Assembly (NCBI GenBank): GCA_905250075.1
Contig: CAJNOP010000329.1
Span: 15,522-79,521 of the forward strand
Source: Rotaria sp. Silwood1
Lineage: Eukaryota; Rotifera; Eurotatoria; Philodinida; Philodinidae
Length of the DNA stretch: 64,000 bases
Direction of reading: 5' to 3'
Below are positions 47,869 through 61,900 of this stretch, piece by piece. The number at the start of each line of letters is the position of its first letter. Within the stretch, counting starts at the first letter, position 1. The position numbers were made by a program, and so were the translations under genes. Below the pieces are notes generated by a model. It did no database searches. It was not told the DNA's origin and saw only the letters and a program-made list of their open reading frames with translations.

Positions 47869-48234
47869 AGAAAAATATATGTATTAATGATCAATGAACA
47901 AATTTTTAATATATATCTATTGTTTGTACTGTGATAGAAAATATTCATAAGTCTTCTTGTTTGTTTGTTTGTTTTTTTGTGTGTATTAGCAAAAGAGAGA
48001 ATTACTCTTGAATGATCTTAACAACAAGTAGAATTATATTTTTAGTCATTGTCCATTGTGAAAGAAAAACAAAAAAAAAAGAATCTCATTTAATCAAATC
48101 TTTTTAAAAAAATAGAAATATATAATAATCATTTAATTGTCGTTTTTAGATGATAAATTAGTAATTGAACAAGAAAATTGAAAAGAGAATTTTCTATTTT
48201 TGAAATATTTTTTTTTTGACGTGAATTTATTGAA
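47869..48234. other. short intergenic spacer
   Basis: 366 bp between the PKI-like gene and UBE2W, both on plus. AT-rich with a GTTT repeat at 47960-47976; it should carry the UBE2W promoter. Confidence 0.45.
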
Positions 48235-49592
<1,358 letters not shown>

Positions 49593-50959
49593 TATTATAA
49601 TCATTATCTTTTGTCATAATCTTTCTTGTATATTTATTTTTATATTCATAGAAACAGGTATATTAATATGAATATATTTATATTTATATAATTTTGAATT
49701 TTTTTTCAAGCAAAAGGAAAACATATGGCACCATGATGTCTATTTTGGAACTTTCTGTTTTCTTTTTCATTTTTTCTTTCTTCATTATATATTTATTTTG
49801 TTAAAATGAATTATATGCATGATAGTTTTCCTTTAAAAAAAGAACGGATACATATTATGAATTGTGCGTAAGATAATGTTATACAAGCTTTTTCCTTATT
49901 TAAGATTACAATTGAAAGAACAAAAAAAAGGAATAAATGAAGAAAAAACGACTAATTCATGAAACAATATGGAAATTTGCAATAAAATTTTTATGATAAT
50001 GATGACTTTAGACATGAAATGAATTTATCTATAAGAATGTGAGTTTAATAAAATCCAAATATGACAATATAATCTTCTTATGGATTTGTTCAGTTATAGC
50101 AATCAATTGAAAAAAAAATAACTATCATGACATTTATCATCAAAAATTTAATTCAATGAAATAAAATAAGAGGATAATAAAAAGTCATACAAGTTCGAGA
50201 TGACATTGTTCACATTTTCCAGTACTTTTGAAGTATAACTCATAAGAAAAATTCGGAATTTTTTTAGATGGATAGATTTCGATAATTGAGTTAAAATTGT
50301 TATAGACTTAACATGCAGAAATGCTTCCTTCGAGAGAATATCTAGATCCTGAAAACTGAAAGTTGGCGTCCTTGGTCACGCCGCTCTATCAATAACAATA
50401 TGTCTGAAAAAGTCCAAATTTTTTTTGCGAATACGAGATACTGTTTGAGGTGCCTACTTGTTTTTGGTTTCTTTTTATATCCTTTCATTTAAAGGAAAAC
50501 ATAAAAATACTGAACCGTCCTCCAGAGGGCGATTTTCAATTTTCATTTTGTGAAAAAGCTCATTTTTCTAAAACAGCGAAATGATACGTAAATTTTGGTG
50601 CTTTTTAAGCAACAATGTTTCATCTTCTGAAGTTTATCAACTTATAAAGTTATAAATTATTATTAGAAATATGCTTGATAGATAGAGCATGCTTTGAAGA
50701 GTTTATAGGGTTAATTAAGAAAATCCGGAAATTTTCGGTATGCCAAGAGGAGTTTCCCTGATCATACTGTTGAATAATGTACTTGGGAAGAAACACAATG
50801 TCAACTTGTCCATCAACTCTTACAGTATATTATCGATTATTTTTGTCATCGAAACTTTAATAATATTTCTTTCATTTCGAATCAGTAGATAATAAAATAC
50901 AAAAACACAATTAAACTAATAATCAAACAGAAATATATTGATATTTATTTTTGTCAAAA
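49593..50959. other. intergenic
   Basis: Holds UBE2W 3' flank, then 50200-50800 of slightly less AT-rich DNA with no gene or repeat I can name. Confidence 0.45.
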
Positions 50960-52874
50960 ATGTCATTATTATCATCATCAGAATTGACACTTGAACTAAG
51001 TTCAAAATGTTTCGATGGTTATCAATATATTTATAGTCATGATAGGTACTAACAAAAAAGTTTGTTAATTATTGAATCTTATTGAAATTTTAGTTTAACA
51101 GTTGATTGCAAAATGAAATTTGGTGTATATGTTCCATCAATAGCTGATAAAGAATGTGTACCTTTATTAATATTTCTTTCTGGTTTGTTAGATTTATTGT
51201 TTAATCATAAAATAAACATTTCTTCTTTGTTAGGTTTAACTTGCACTGAACAAGACTTTATAACAAAATCTGGTGTTCAACGTTTAGCATCAAAATATGG
51301 TTTTATTATTGCCAGTCCAGATACAAGTCCTCGTAAGAAAAATATCTTCATCATATTTTATTTAACACAATCACAAAACAAGAGTGTTGAATGATATACA
51401 GTAGACGTTGTCAGTAAACGATCGAATTTTGATTTAGATTTTGAATAGAATTACTCGATAGAAAATATTCTTCCCTTTCGATCTACGCAAGGTTGTCATT
51501 TCTGTCTTGTTCCATTCGAGAGTTGTGATTATATGTCTTTGGAGGATACCCCTGGAAACTCAATTATGTCCTAGGATAGAGATAGATAGGTATAGGAGAT
51601 ATAGAAGATACAGAGATGTAAGAGACATAGTAAGCAGTTATTTGTTTTTTATGATTGATTTTTTCGAGCAAGGATCGGCAAGTAATACCAATATATTTTA
51701 TGAATAGATGTTTAAATTCAAACACTATTGAATAGTTAGCTGTATCAGTTAATCTATATCTCCTATACCTCCTATATCTGTATATCTTGTACCCTAGGAC
51801 ATAATTGAGTTTCCGGGGATATTCTTAGAAGACATCATATGAGAGTTGTACAACTTTTTGTGAACTCCCTGATTTCAACCAATTGATCTGTGATCATCCT
51901 GAAAAGCAACAGAATACTGCTGAAATATCGACTCCTTCCTTACATGGTGACTAATTATGAAATTTCAGAAATAATATTACATCTCTAGGAGATTAAATAA
52001 AAGAATGGTGAAGAAATGTGTTTCAAGATATACAGAATAAAACAATCTGTTTTTTTTTATTTATTAAGAACAACAGCTACATTTTGTTCCACATTTTAAT
52101 ATCACAGAGATTGCGCCAAAAGCTTTTTTTTTCTTGTATATGATTATAGGTGGTTGTAATATCGAAGGTGATCATGATCAATGGGATTTTGGTGAAGGTG
52201 CTGGATATTACATAGATGCAACAGAAAGTAAATGGTCAACAAATTACCAAATGTTTTCTTATGTTAATGATGAATTTTACGAATTACTTATAAAAAATTT
52301 TAATGTTGATATGAATCGTATAGGAATTTTCGGGTAAACTATAGAATATTTTAACCATAAAAGATCTATATACTTTTTTTTTTATCTGTCAAGACATAGT
52401 ATGGGTGGTCATGGTGCATTAATCAGTTTTTTTAAATGTCCTGCTCAATATAAATCTGTTTCAGCTTTTGCACCTATTTGTAGTGCATCGAAATGTGAAT
52501 GGAGTAGAAATGCATTTATAAAATTCTTTGGACAAGGTTTGATGAAATTGATTATTTTTTGTTTGTGTTGTAAAAAAAAGAAACAAAAGATTTTTCTTTT
52601 TTAAGATGAAGATCTTTGGAAACAATATGATGCTTGTGAACTTGTAGCTTCATATGATGGTCCAATGCCATATGCACCAGTTTTAATTGATCAAGGTTCA
52701 AATGATCAATATAAAGATAATTATTTATTGCCAGATAAACTTATTGAAGCTTGTACAAATGCTTCATTTCCAATACAATTACGTGAACAACTTGGTTATG
52801 AACATGGTACTTTTTTTATTATGACATTTTTAGAAGATCATTTTAAATATCATAAAAACGAATTTGAACATTAA
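50960..52874 (+). CDS. ESD: S-formylglutathione hydrolase (esterase D)
   Basis: Six exons: 50960-51045, 51094-51182, 51234-51332, 52150-52333, 52394-52536 and 52606-52874. They give 289 residues (human enzyme 282). This cytosolic alpha/beta hydrolase splits S-formylglutathione to formate and glutathione, the last step of glutathione-dependent formaldehyde detoxification. Seen: [16 protein letters not shown] (58-72), [12 protein letters not shown] (85-96), [14 protein letters not shown], the nucleophile elbow [10 protein letters not shown] (Ser155), [10 protein letters not shown], the acid loop LIDQGSNDQ and the catalytic His267 in GYEH. All junctions keep the frame. Intron 3 is 817 bp against 48-69 bp for the others because it contains a foldback element. 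No missing key residue. Confidence 0.95.
51510..51860. mobile_element. foldback element inside ESD intron 3
   Basis: Left arm (about 51510-51620) and right arm (about 51750-51860) are inverted copies. GGAAACTCAATTATGTCCTAGG on the left is read in reverse from the right, and GGTATAGGAGATATAG and the ATATGTCTT / GATGTCTT ends also match. The middle is a purine-rich GATATAGAAGATACAG stretch. No open frame; explains most of the enlarged intron. Confidence 0.7.
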
Positions 52875-53426
52875 AATTAAATAAAAGAAAACAGTGATTA
52901 AACAAAGCTTTTATTGAAGATAATAATGGATGTTTCGCTCGGCGTTCTTTTTTTTTGTCACTTCTAATTCTTGAAAAGATTATAGCTGATCCACCGGAAA
53001 TTTTTATTATAGATAGAGCATCGGAAATAAGAGAACTGATGTACGAGGAAGAAAAAATTTTAAACAAGGTTATTTTTGGAAAACTGTAATTTTCTATTGA
53101 ATTACATGGAGTACTCTTACCATTGTTCTTTAACTTTGTCCGATCAGGTAGATTGACAAGTTTTTTTAATGTAGCTTAAATGATATCTCAGAGGTGATTT
53201 AAGGCTTGTTTCATAATAGAAAGACGTAAAGATTCAGATCCAAAACTGGAATGTTGTGTTCTATATTCTAAAAATAATTTGATTTACAATAAAGGCTCAA
53301 AGCGATTACCATGAACTAAAATGTATAAATTCATCCTTTTCAAAATCTTTAAAAACATATTGCAGACTTTTAGGTTCAAGTCGACTTGCATTTTCTTTTC
53401 ACAACAATAGGTGATGTAAATTTGGC
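52875..53426. other. intergenic, ESD 3' flank
   Basis: AAATAAAAG right after the ESD stop may serve polyadenylation. Nothing else recognised. Confidence 0.45.
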
Positions 53427-54705
53427 GTTTTAATCAGGCTTGTCAAATTGAATTTTCGGAAATCAAAAGTTTGTTTTCAAAAAAACAGGAGTTTACCAGA
53501 AGAATTTCTTTTATAAATCAGGAGAAAAATCAGTAGGTTTTCTATTTGAAGTTCAGAAAACATTAGGTGATTTTCTTGTAGAAAATTCGAATTTTCGCTC
53601 ACATAAGCACTTTTATCTCTTTTATGTCAAGTTGATGATCAATAATTTAATACCAATGATATTATTTTCACTTGAGTTCTATCACAAGAAATGTTTTTTG
53701 CCGTATAGAAGAATCATGAAAACATTTCTTTTAGTTATGTCTACTATATAACTTGGCCAATTAATATTCTTATCTCCATTCTTTTCAGATTCTTTTTTTT
53801 ATTCTGATCTATCAGTCAAAATTCTTTTTCATAGTGAAATTCAAGCAAAAGTATTTATATAAATTAATAGAACGATAGAAAGACTCTTACCAGAGTTGGA
53901 AAAACGACAATCACTCTTTGTTTCTTACATCACTATATGAATCGCTTACACATGCTTCTTTGCTCATTTTTGCAATGAGCGTTTTATACCGTTAATATGC
54001 TATAAAAACAAGATAAATTAACTTTTAACAAACGAAGTTGTTTTTCTCTTAAGCCTTTTATGATCTATTAATTGAACATTTTATCGAAATGGCTATTACT
54101 TTTGCTTCTTTTTTATCGATGCCTTCACTTTTTTCTTTGTTGTTTTATAGATCTATTCATTCTGTTCATGTTTGTAATTCCTATCAAACTTTGACAACAA
54201 AATAGCAGTACAAATGAGGCTATAGCAACTCCATACTAATAATGAAAATGAAACGCAGGAATCTTGCTAGGTTATTCAAGATATTGTCCTATTCTGAGCT
54301 AAAAAGGATCCGACGTGATTTCCAAGAAATGCAAAATTCTTTCCAGATGAGAGACATCTGGCTTGGTCATTTAAAATTTTGTCTATCGGTCTCTGGTCTG
54401 ATTTTCAAGATCTTGTTTTTCAGACAATAACATGTACTTTTCTGCTATCTCCAGTAAAACAAGTACTTTGTATACAATTAGGTCATGTAATTGATGATTT
54501 TTTTTTTAGAGAAAAATGAGATAAAAACAAGTATTTTCCGATTCATTATTATAACTATTAAATACTGCAATAGTTCTCTTTTTTCCTTTGAACTCTCTTA
54601 TTGGTTCATAGTATCGCTAACAACCAAGTAGGAAAAAAACTAAAAATCATGAGAAATCAGGAGAAAAGTTCAACAATCAGGAGGTTTGGTAAGCCTGGTT
54701 TTAAT
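53427..54705. mobile_element. non-autonomous hAT-type DNA transposon
   Basis: The element proper is 53435-54697 (1263 bp). It starts CAGGCTTGTCAAA, and its right end reads CAGGCTTACCAAA in reverse, the usual hAT-like terminal inverted repeat. It is flanked by a perfect 8-bp duplication, GTTTTAAT, at 53427-53434 and 54698-54705; eight bases is the hAT hallmark. Sub-terminal AATCAGGAGAAAA words recur near both ends, as hAT transposases often need. No transposase frame is present; the longest open frame (54242-54430) is short and unrelated. It would depend on an enzyme supplied elsewhere. The intact duplication suggests a fairly young insertion. Confidence 0.82.
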
Positions 54706-56497
54706 AAAACTACCTCACCTTGAAACAATTGAGTGTTGATTTTGCTTCCTGAAAGGTCCATGATCATAAATGTTCTTAAAGGAATATGGCACATTTATGA
54801 AAGATAAGCAAAAATGTTGTGCTATTTGTGATCCTTCAACTCCAATGCTTTTCAATTAAAGTTTTACAGTTTTTTTCAAGGATAATAGTCTGAATAGAAA
54901 AGATGAATATTATCTAACATGTTTTTTTTAAATTGATATTCAATAGTAACTAAAGCGTCCATTCACGTCACGAAATAAGTTTAATAATCAAACGCATTTA
55001 TAAATTTGTTTCTTATACTCAATTTTTCACGCTAAATCTGAAATAAACAGTTTGAAAATTTAAAGAAAATGAGAAAATTGAAAACCGATCCATTATCGAA
55101 AACAGATCCTCTGGAAAAACTGAAGGTTTTCACTAAAAAACCATCCCAAACAAATTGAAAACATTACATTTCCTTGAGTCACTCGCCATGCTCTATCTAA
55201 ACAATATATCAAGAAAAGAAAAAACAACTTCTGATTTAATTTTGCACTTCTGGTAACCCAGACAGGAACTAATGTCGTATCCAAATGTATGTACATGAGC
55301 TTTGAATATTCATATCTGTCATTCAAATGACATCCTACTCAGTGACGTCTTGTGTTGTATTAAGGACAAAAACATCTAAATATAATAATTCGATGATAAT
55401 TTTTTTTAAATCGATCAATATGATTTTTGTGAAAAACTTTTCAATAAATTACTAAACATATTTTCATAATTACAAAATAGAAGCAAACGATAAACACAAA
55501 CAATAGAAGATTATATGCTAGATTTATAAAAAAAACAAGGTACTGGTAAAGAAATTCAAGTATTATTTCAATAATATATTATATTTCAAGACGAAGTAGA
55601 CTCAAAAGAAAGATTATATTACAGACTATTAATGAATTATTTAATGATGAAATTTTATCTCAAAATGTTATTGCTCAATAAACAACTGAAAACTATTTTG
55701 AAGGAAGAATGTAAAAAATAACAACTTGTGATGATTGTAAAACGAAAAGGAATTAATAAAAGTCCTAAGAGACGTGGCAGACAAATATTAAAAAAAGCGT
55801 GGAAAATAAATAGATAATAGTAAAATAAGATTTCTTTTATCAGAAAAATCGTTGTATTTATAAAATAAAAAACGTTTCCCTTTTTTAATAAAATATCTCG
55901 TTGATCGATTTCGAAAAATCCATCATTATATTATCATTTTTATATATTTATTAGTCAAGACCTTAACAGGAGTATTCTGAGTGTATCTCAATAAATTTGA
56001 TTAGGGATTAATCTCCGTTCATAGATAAATTAATTTTATCGAGCTTCAAATCTCAGGAAATACCCTGCATCGTAATCGAACAAGTAATTAAGCATCGATA
56101 TCGGAAACAGACGGGAAGGTCTGAGTTCGATCATTTTCGATACCAAGAACGACCGAAATCGGGAGGTTCACGCTCAGTGTTTGCCAACTGGCAATGTTCA
56201 TAGAATGATTCCTTGTCTATAAATCATATTGAGTTAATAGTTGATGAACATAAGTTTTCGTGTCATGATGGTATGTAGATTTTTGGCTACATTAGAATTG
56301 TTATTCAAGTTATATTTATAATGAAGTTAGTTTTATTTTGAAGAATAGAATTTATTAGATATTATATCGAAGTATTTATTTAGATTACAAAAAGTCTTCG
56401 AAAATATTTGAAATAAAATTTTCTTCTATTTCCAAATATAGACATTCTTATTGATACTAATACGATATTTTTTTAAAAAGTTTTCTAGATTTAATCT
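54706..56497. other. intergenic
   Basis: At 55730-55830 (+) a short basic open stretch (VKRKGINKSPKRRGRQILKK) could be a coding relic. At 56060-56190 there is a GC-richer island with a GAGTTCGATC word like a Pol III B box. No supported gene. Confidence 0.35.
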
Positions 56498-57331
56498 TCA
56501 AAAAATATTTCTAAATATTAATAAAGTAATCAAACTGAATAAATAGAACATAGGTTTATTAGAATTATTTAATGTCACATTGAACCATAATGTATAATTA
56601 TATACAATAATTTCAATCTCTTTTAATATTAATTCGTCATTACAACTATCTCTATTGCATATAATTAATTCAAATACTTTTTCTATTGACTGTTTCTTTG
56701 ATGATGTAATCATAAATACATATTCTAATTTTGTATTCGAATCTGAATAACATCCTTGTTCAAAGAAAGCAGTATTATTAATAATACATGTTGGATAGTC
56801 ATATGTTAAACATTCAATCTTTTTCCCCGTTTTATAATCATAACAACGTAATACAGATGATTCATTACTGTTATAAAGTAATTTACTTAATTGATTTATT
56901 GGATTTATTTTTGTATTGAATAAATTAAATAAAGTTTTGACATAATTCAAAGCACAATTATCTATTGTTCCGCATATAATGTATGCACTAATAACTAATT
57001 CTTTAGTATCAAAAGATTCTACTAAAAATAAGAAATATATTATAAATTTAAAATCGTTTTCATTTGCTATTTCTTCGATTTCATTTTCTATAATATGATT
57101 ATCTGAACCAAATGAATATGATATATGTGATTGATTAGTAACGTCATCATAGTAAATCATTATTCGTCCGTAACATCTTGTTGCTCGAGTATCAGTAACG
57201 CATCTATATTTTTCTGATGGTTCATCAAATGGTTTCGAAATATCTATCTTAATATTATGACATTCAGAAAAACATGATAATTGATTGGTAACCGAAAACA
57301 TAAAGGTCAAAAATAAAAATCTGTTTCTCAT
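56498..57331 (-). CDS. secreted cysteine-rich protein, two LU/three-finger-like units
   Basis: A single-exon frame of 277 residues. A signal peptide (MRNRFLFLTFMFSVTNQL) is followed by 12 Cys at 20, 24, 44, 53, 120, 126, 163, 174, 182, 194, 225 and 230. The pattern seems to repeat: RC..........CYG ... IICGTIDNCA, then LRCYDYKTGKKIEC ... GCYS ... IICNRDSCND. The LxCY start and the C.....CN end recall Ly-6/uPAR three-finger domains, but spacing is loose. A hydrophobic C-terminus (MFYLFSLITLLIF, 261-273) suggests a GPI anchor or membrane tail. Several N-glycosylation sites (NQS, NES, NNT, NYT, NVT). Probably a cell-surface protein; function unknown and family assignment tentative. Confidence 0.7.
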   Translation of the reverse strand: MRNRFLFLTFMFSVTNQLSCFSECHNIKIDISKPFDEPSEKYRCVTDTRATRCYGRIMIYYDDVTNQSHISYSFGSDNHIIENEIEEIANENDFKFIIYFLFLVESFDTKELVISAYIICGTIDNCALNYVKTLFNLFNTKINPINQLSKLLYNSNESSVLRCYDYKTGKKIECLTYDYPTCIINNTAFFEQGCYSDSNTKLEYVFMITSSKKQSIEKVFELIICNRDSCNDELILKEIEIIVYNYTLWFNVTLNNSNKPMFYLFSLITLLIFRNIF

Positions 57332-58913
57332 TTTTAGTAAAATTACCGCTAAATTGAATTTTATAAAATTACTAAATGAACAAGAATTGTTCGAACAATG
57401 GCTTTTTCAGACAGATATGCTTATGAATTAATTTGTTCTGTATTTACGATTATTACTAGTTTATTTTTCTTTTGATATGTTAAAATGCCGGTAATTGAAA
57501 AATCGAGAAAAATTTTGTAATATTTTTACATGATTTGTTAGAGTTCGACGAACTCTACAAGAAACTTGGAAAAACTTCACTTTTCGATTGTTATTTTTGA
57601 TGGTAGAAATTTTGGGAAAATGTTCATTGGATGCAGCAAGAAAAACTGCATTTAGTGACATAGTTTAAATCATGTAACTAGATGCAATTTTTCATATTAT
57701 ATCTAATCAACACTTTTCTAATCACATTACATCAAAGATAGCAATCGGAAGAAACAAAATTTGTTAGAAAATTAAGCATTTCTCCTCTGTATGGAAAAAG
57801 CGAAATCGTCGTGCTCTATTGAACCGTGTAAAATATTGCAGAAAAGTTTTGCTTGATAGTTGAATTACTGGCACCCTACTATTGTCATATTTCTATTGAA
57901 TACTAATTGCTTTTCTAATCAAATAAGATGTGAAGCAAAACTGAAATAGTCTACAATGAAAGATAAAATTAATTGTGCTTATAAATATGTTCTATAATGA
58001 TAAGATCAAGAATGATAGAGATAAAAATATAATGATAATGAGAAGCTTGCCTTTGGCATATGATTAATTGTATCTACTAAATATATCTTATAGAAATTTC
58101 AATTTATTCTTTATTTGTCAACAAAAGATATTCATGTGTGAAATAGAGTGTCTTTATATCACGCACAGTTTTGTTTCCTAATGCAGGATTGCAATATGGG
58201 TGGTAAAAAATAATAATGTTGAAAGCTCCAGCTGTTTGACGTTTGCTTTTACGCAAATGTGTCGAAAAAATATGCATTATCACTCGATGAAGCTAATGAC
58301 ACATATATGTATTAGCGGTCACCAAAAGGTTAAATAAATCAATCGTAGGCCTTGATAATTCTTTTATACATTCTACTTCCTGAAAATTAATTGTTTGACT
58401 TTATAGTGTGGTCATAATCAAATAGAATTGTTCTGACTACTTAAGAATACTATTCCGTATAACGAAACTAAAAGATTGTTTCGTTTTCTTGCAATAATTT
58501 AATTTCGACAGTTGTTCGTAACTTGATCCTCGCCCATGCTATCTCATAGGTTTTCTTTTTCAATGAGAATCTACCTTCGGATTCAAATTTATCTCGTTGG
58601 TATATGACAACTTGAAAAAACAAGCAAAGAAACATAAAACCGGATGGAAAAATATTGAAGAGCTCTTAGCAAGTACTCTCTTTCTCTATTTTTTTTTCTT
58701 TCATTATCCTCCTTACATCCAATCAACGTCTTAAATATATAACATTAACATTCCTCACCGATACTATCTATCACACTATTGAGTCGAGAAATACATCAAA
58801 AGAAAGAAAAGAAGAAAAGGAAAAAAAATTTCTACCAGGGTAATTCTTTAAATACTTAGAATATATCATATTTTGTTTACAGTTTTTTTAGTAATCATAT
58901 TATTAAACAACCT
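57332..58913. other. divergent intergenic region
   Basis: Lies between the cysteine-rich gene (minus) and the receptor gene (plus). No gene, repeat or clear promoter box recognised; pyrimidine-rich at 58680-58740. Confidence 0.45.
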
Positions 58914-61900
58914 ATGGCAGGAATACCAGAATTAAATGATTATTTTGATGAAGTAAGAAACAAAAATTAAAATTTTAGATAATTTATTACAATCTAATAA
59001 TAATGAATGGCTTAAGCAGAACACATATCAATTAGTATGACGTATTTTTGAAATCAATCCGTTAATAATTGCATTAATTGACAAAGAGACAATATTTAGC
59101 ATACATATAGGGATATAAAAGAATTAGTAAATCTTAGTCTTTGTTTTTGCTCGTGAAAAGTAGTCACATTAGGGAAATTATTTTTTTTTATCATGATAAA
59201 TATTCAGAAGTCTATTATTTCTATTGCGATTGTTCCCATATGTAATGTGACATGTATTTTATAATAATCGTTTGTGCTGTTAAGAGAAATGCCTCTAGTA
59301 ATGACGTGCATAATGACAAAGACGTCACAAGATTCTTATTGGAAGAAAAGGTTTAATATGAACATATTCATATATACTTGCACTTTTCATTCCACGGCAG
59401 GGAAAGACAACAGCCATTAAGTGGGAAGATGAACATGACAAAAGCTTTACGTAAAGTAAGTGTGATTGAAAATAACAGAATAAAAAAAAGAAGGGCAAAT
59501 CAATAAGTAGAAATTATTGAAATAGTGATAAAAGTTAAATTATAGAAGAAGATGTCATCTCTCAAAATTTTTAAATGATTTTAGAAATGTAAAATTTACT
59601 TTAGATATATTTCATCAATTAAAATTTATTCAGATCAAGCAATAAATATCAAGAATTAATACAGATTTCATTGATTTTTAATAAGTTTAGTTTAGCTGAA
59701 AAATTTTATTCTTGCCATAAATTTTCAATGAAAAGAAAATCTACTTTTATAAAAATGTTTATATTATATAAAAGGGAATTCGAATTCTAGGTTATATTAT
59801 TCTAATCTATTTTTGTGTCCCTATTTGTCATAAGATTAAATATTTAGTAAACTATGATACTACAGATAAGTTTTCGATATTGTAAATCTTCATAAAAAAA
59901 AAAAGAAGAAGATGTCATTATTCTAAGCTAAAAAGTTGAAACATTGCAATGAAATATATAAATAGTAACAATATTCAATTAACTAAAATGACATCTAATG
60001 ATATTATAAACTTAATAGAAAATAAATTAAAAATTTATTTTCAACAGTTTCTAAATAATATGTTTGACATCTGTCGAGAAGAAATTTGTTTAAAATTGAA
60101 AAATTTTTTCATTATTTAGGATACTATTATTTCTCAAAGTAATTTATCATTATGTAAAGCTAATTATTTTGAAGCATGTTGGTGTAAAATAAATACAAAT
60201 GAATCAATAACATGTCCATATCTATTACGACATGTGAATTCATATTCAAATTCATCATATTTTTGTGTTTTTCATACAATTCGACGAGTTATTGAATGTT
60301 TTAATTCAACATCAATATTTCCACAAAATGATTCAACTTTAACAATTATAGTTTATTTAACAATATTCATATTTACAATAGGTTTTATTGGAAATGGTTT
60401 ATCAATGATAATTTTATTAAATAAAACTTTACGTCGTTTAAGTGTTTATCGTAATTTAACTATATTATGTGCTTTTAATATTTTATATTTATTAGCAATA
60501 TCAATTCGTCATCTAAATACTTATCATCAAGATTTACGTAATATTTCATCAAATATGTGTCGTTTACATACATTTATTGTAGCATTTACTGGACATCTTT
60601 GTTCATGGCAACTTGTTTCAACAAGTATTCAACGTGTATATGCATTACTTAGTTTATATTCTCATCGAACAAAATCATGGGTATGTACAAGTAGCTAATT
60701 AATAAATGCCTTCATTTAAGGTATCATTTTCTATTTTATTTATACGCTCGATTGTGTGGATGCCCGAACGAATCGAAAAAAAAACACTTACTACATGCGA
60801 TCATTGAACTTCTATCATTTTACGAAGTTTTCTAGTCTCAGCCGACCTTTCATCATTCCTCTGCATAAATAAATGAATAGAAACACATAGAAGACCTATA
60901 ATTTCTTTTTCTATTAACATAATCATATGTTCATACCATGGACTATTTCATCTCATGATTTGTTTCCCAAAAATAATATATATATATATAAGAATATTAT
61001 GATTTTCAAAAGTTAATAATTATGTTTCTCGTTCTATTTTCTTTATATGTATGAGACTGGTGATAGAAAGCAGTTCGCAATTGTAATAGTTGATATACAG
61101 GATGAAAAACTACTGTTTTCTGTTTGCACTTCCTTTTTATATCTCATTGCATAAATTTTTGTATGTGTCTTACTAGAATGATTGACTTCCGTCAAAACCA
61201 CATTTCCTTTAAACTATAAGTACACTCAAATCATCCATGTTGCAAAATCAGACGTCAGATCTTGTACAATCAGATGATGTCATACAAAATAAGATCGTAG
61301 TCTTAGAACTTCTATACTAACTCGCACTACAAGATGAATCTCCGATATATACCATACAAAATTCAATTCTTTAGCTTGGTATTTTGATTACAAATAGAAT
61401 TCAATAAACCATGATCGTAAGCAGTAATCTAAGATCAATAGAACTTACTCCAAAGAATTTACGATGAAAATATTGTTCTTTTCTCTAGAGTCCGAAACAC
61501 AGCTTTTTTGACTTTGCACTATTTAAATGTGTTAACATCTATTTGATTATTAACATTATCATTTACTATCGAGAGTGTAGCTTCTCAAATGAAATACTTT
61601 TTCCCATCATATACAGCTAATGAAAGATTTAAATAGCAACACTTTTTATAATAACATTTGGCTTATCGATCTTCATCATGTTATAAGTTATTCAAACTTA
61701 ACTCTATTAAAAAATGATCGTAGCTATTATAAAGGATTCATAACTATTCAAGAAACAAAATTATCCAGCTGATTTTCTATTTATTGTTTTTTTTGTGTAT
61801 GTCTTGTTTATCTATTATATTATATTTTCGATCTTTTGTTTTTTATTGTCAATGCTCAAAATTTTTTGTAATAGCTGACTTTTCTTTTACTGACATTGAA

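Noticed and set aside
56080-56180. GC-richer island with some likeness to 5S rRNA internal control elements
   Set aside because: Only short words agree; no paired 5S structure can be drawn.
59409-59459. Possible GPCR exon between CGGCAG and GTAAGTG
   Set aside because: In the phase needed it meets a stop just before the donor.
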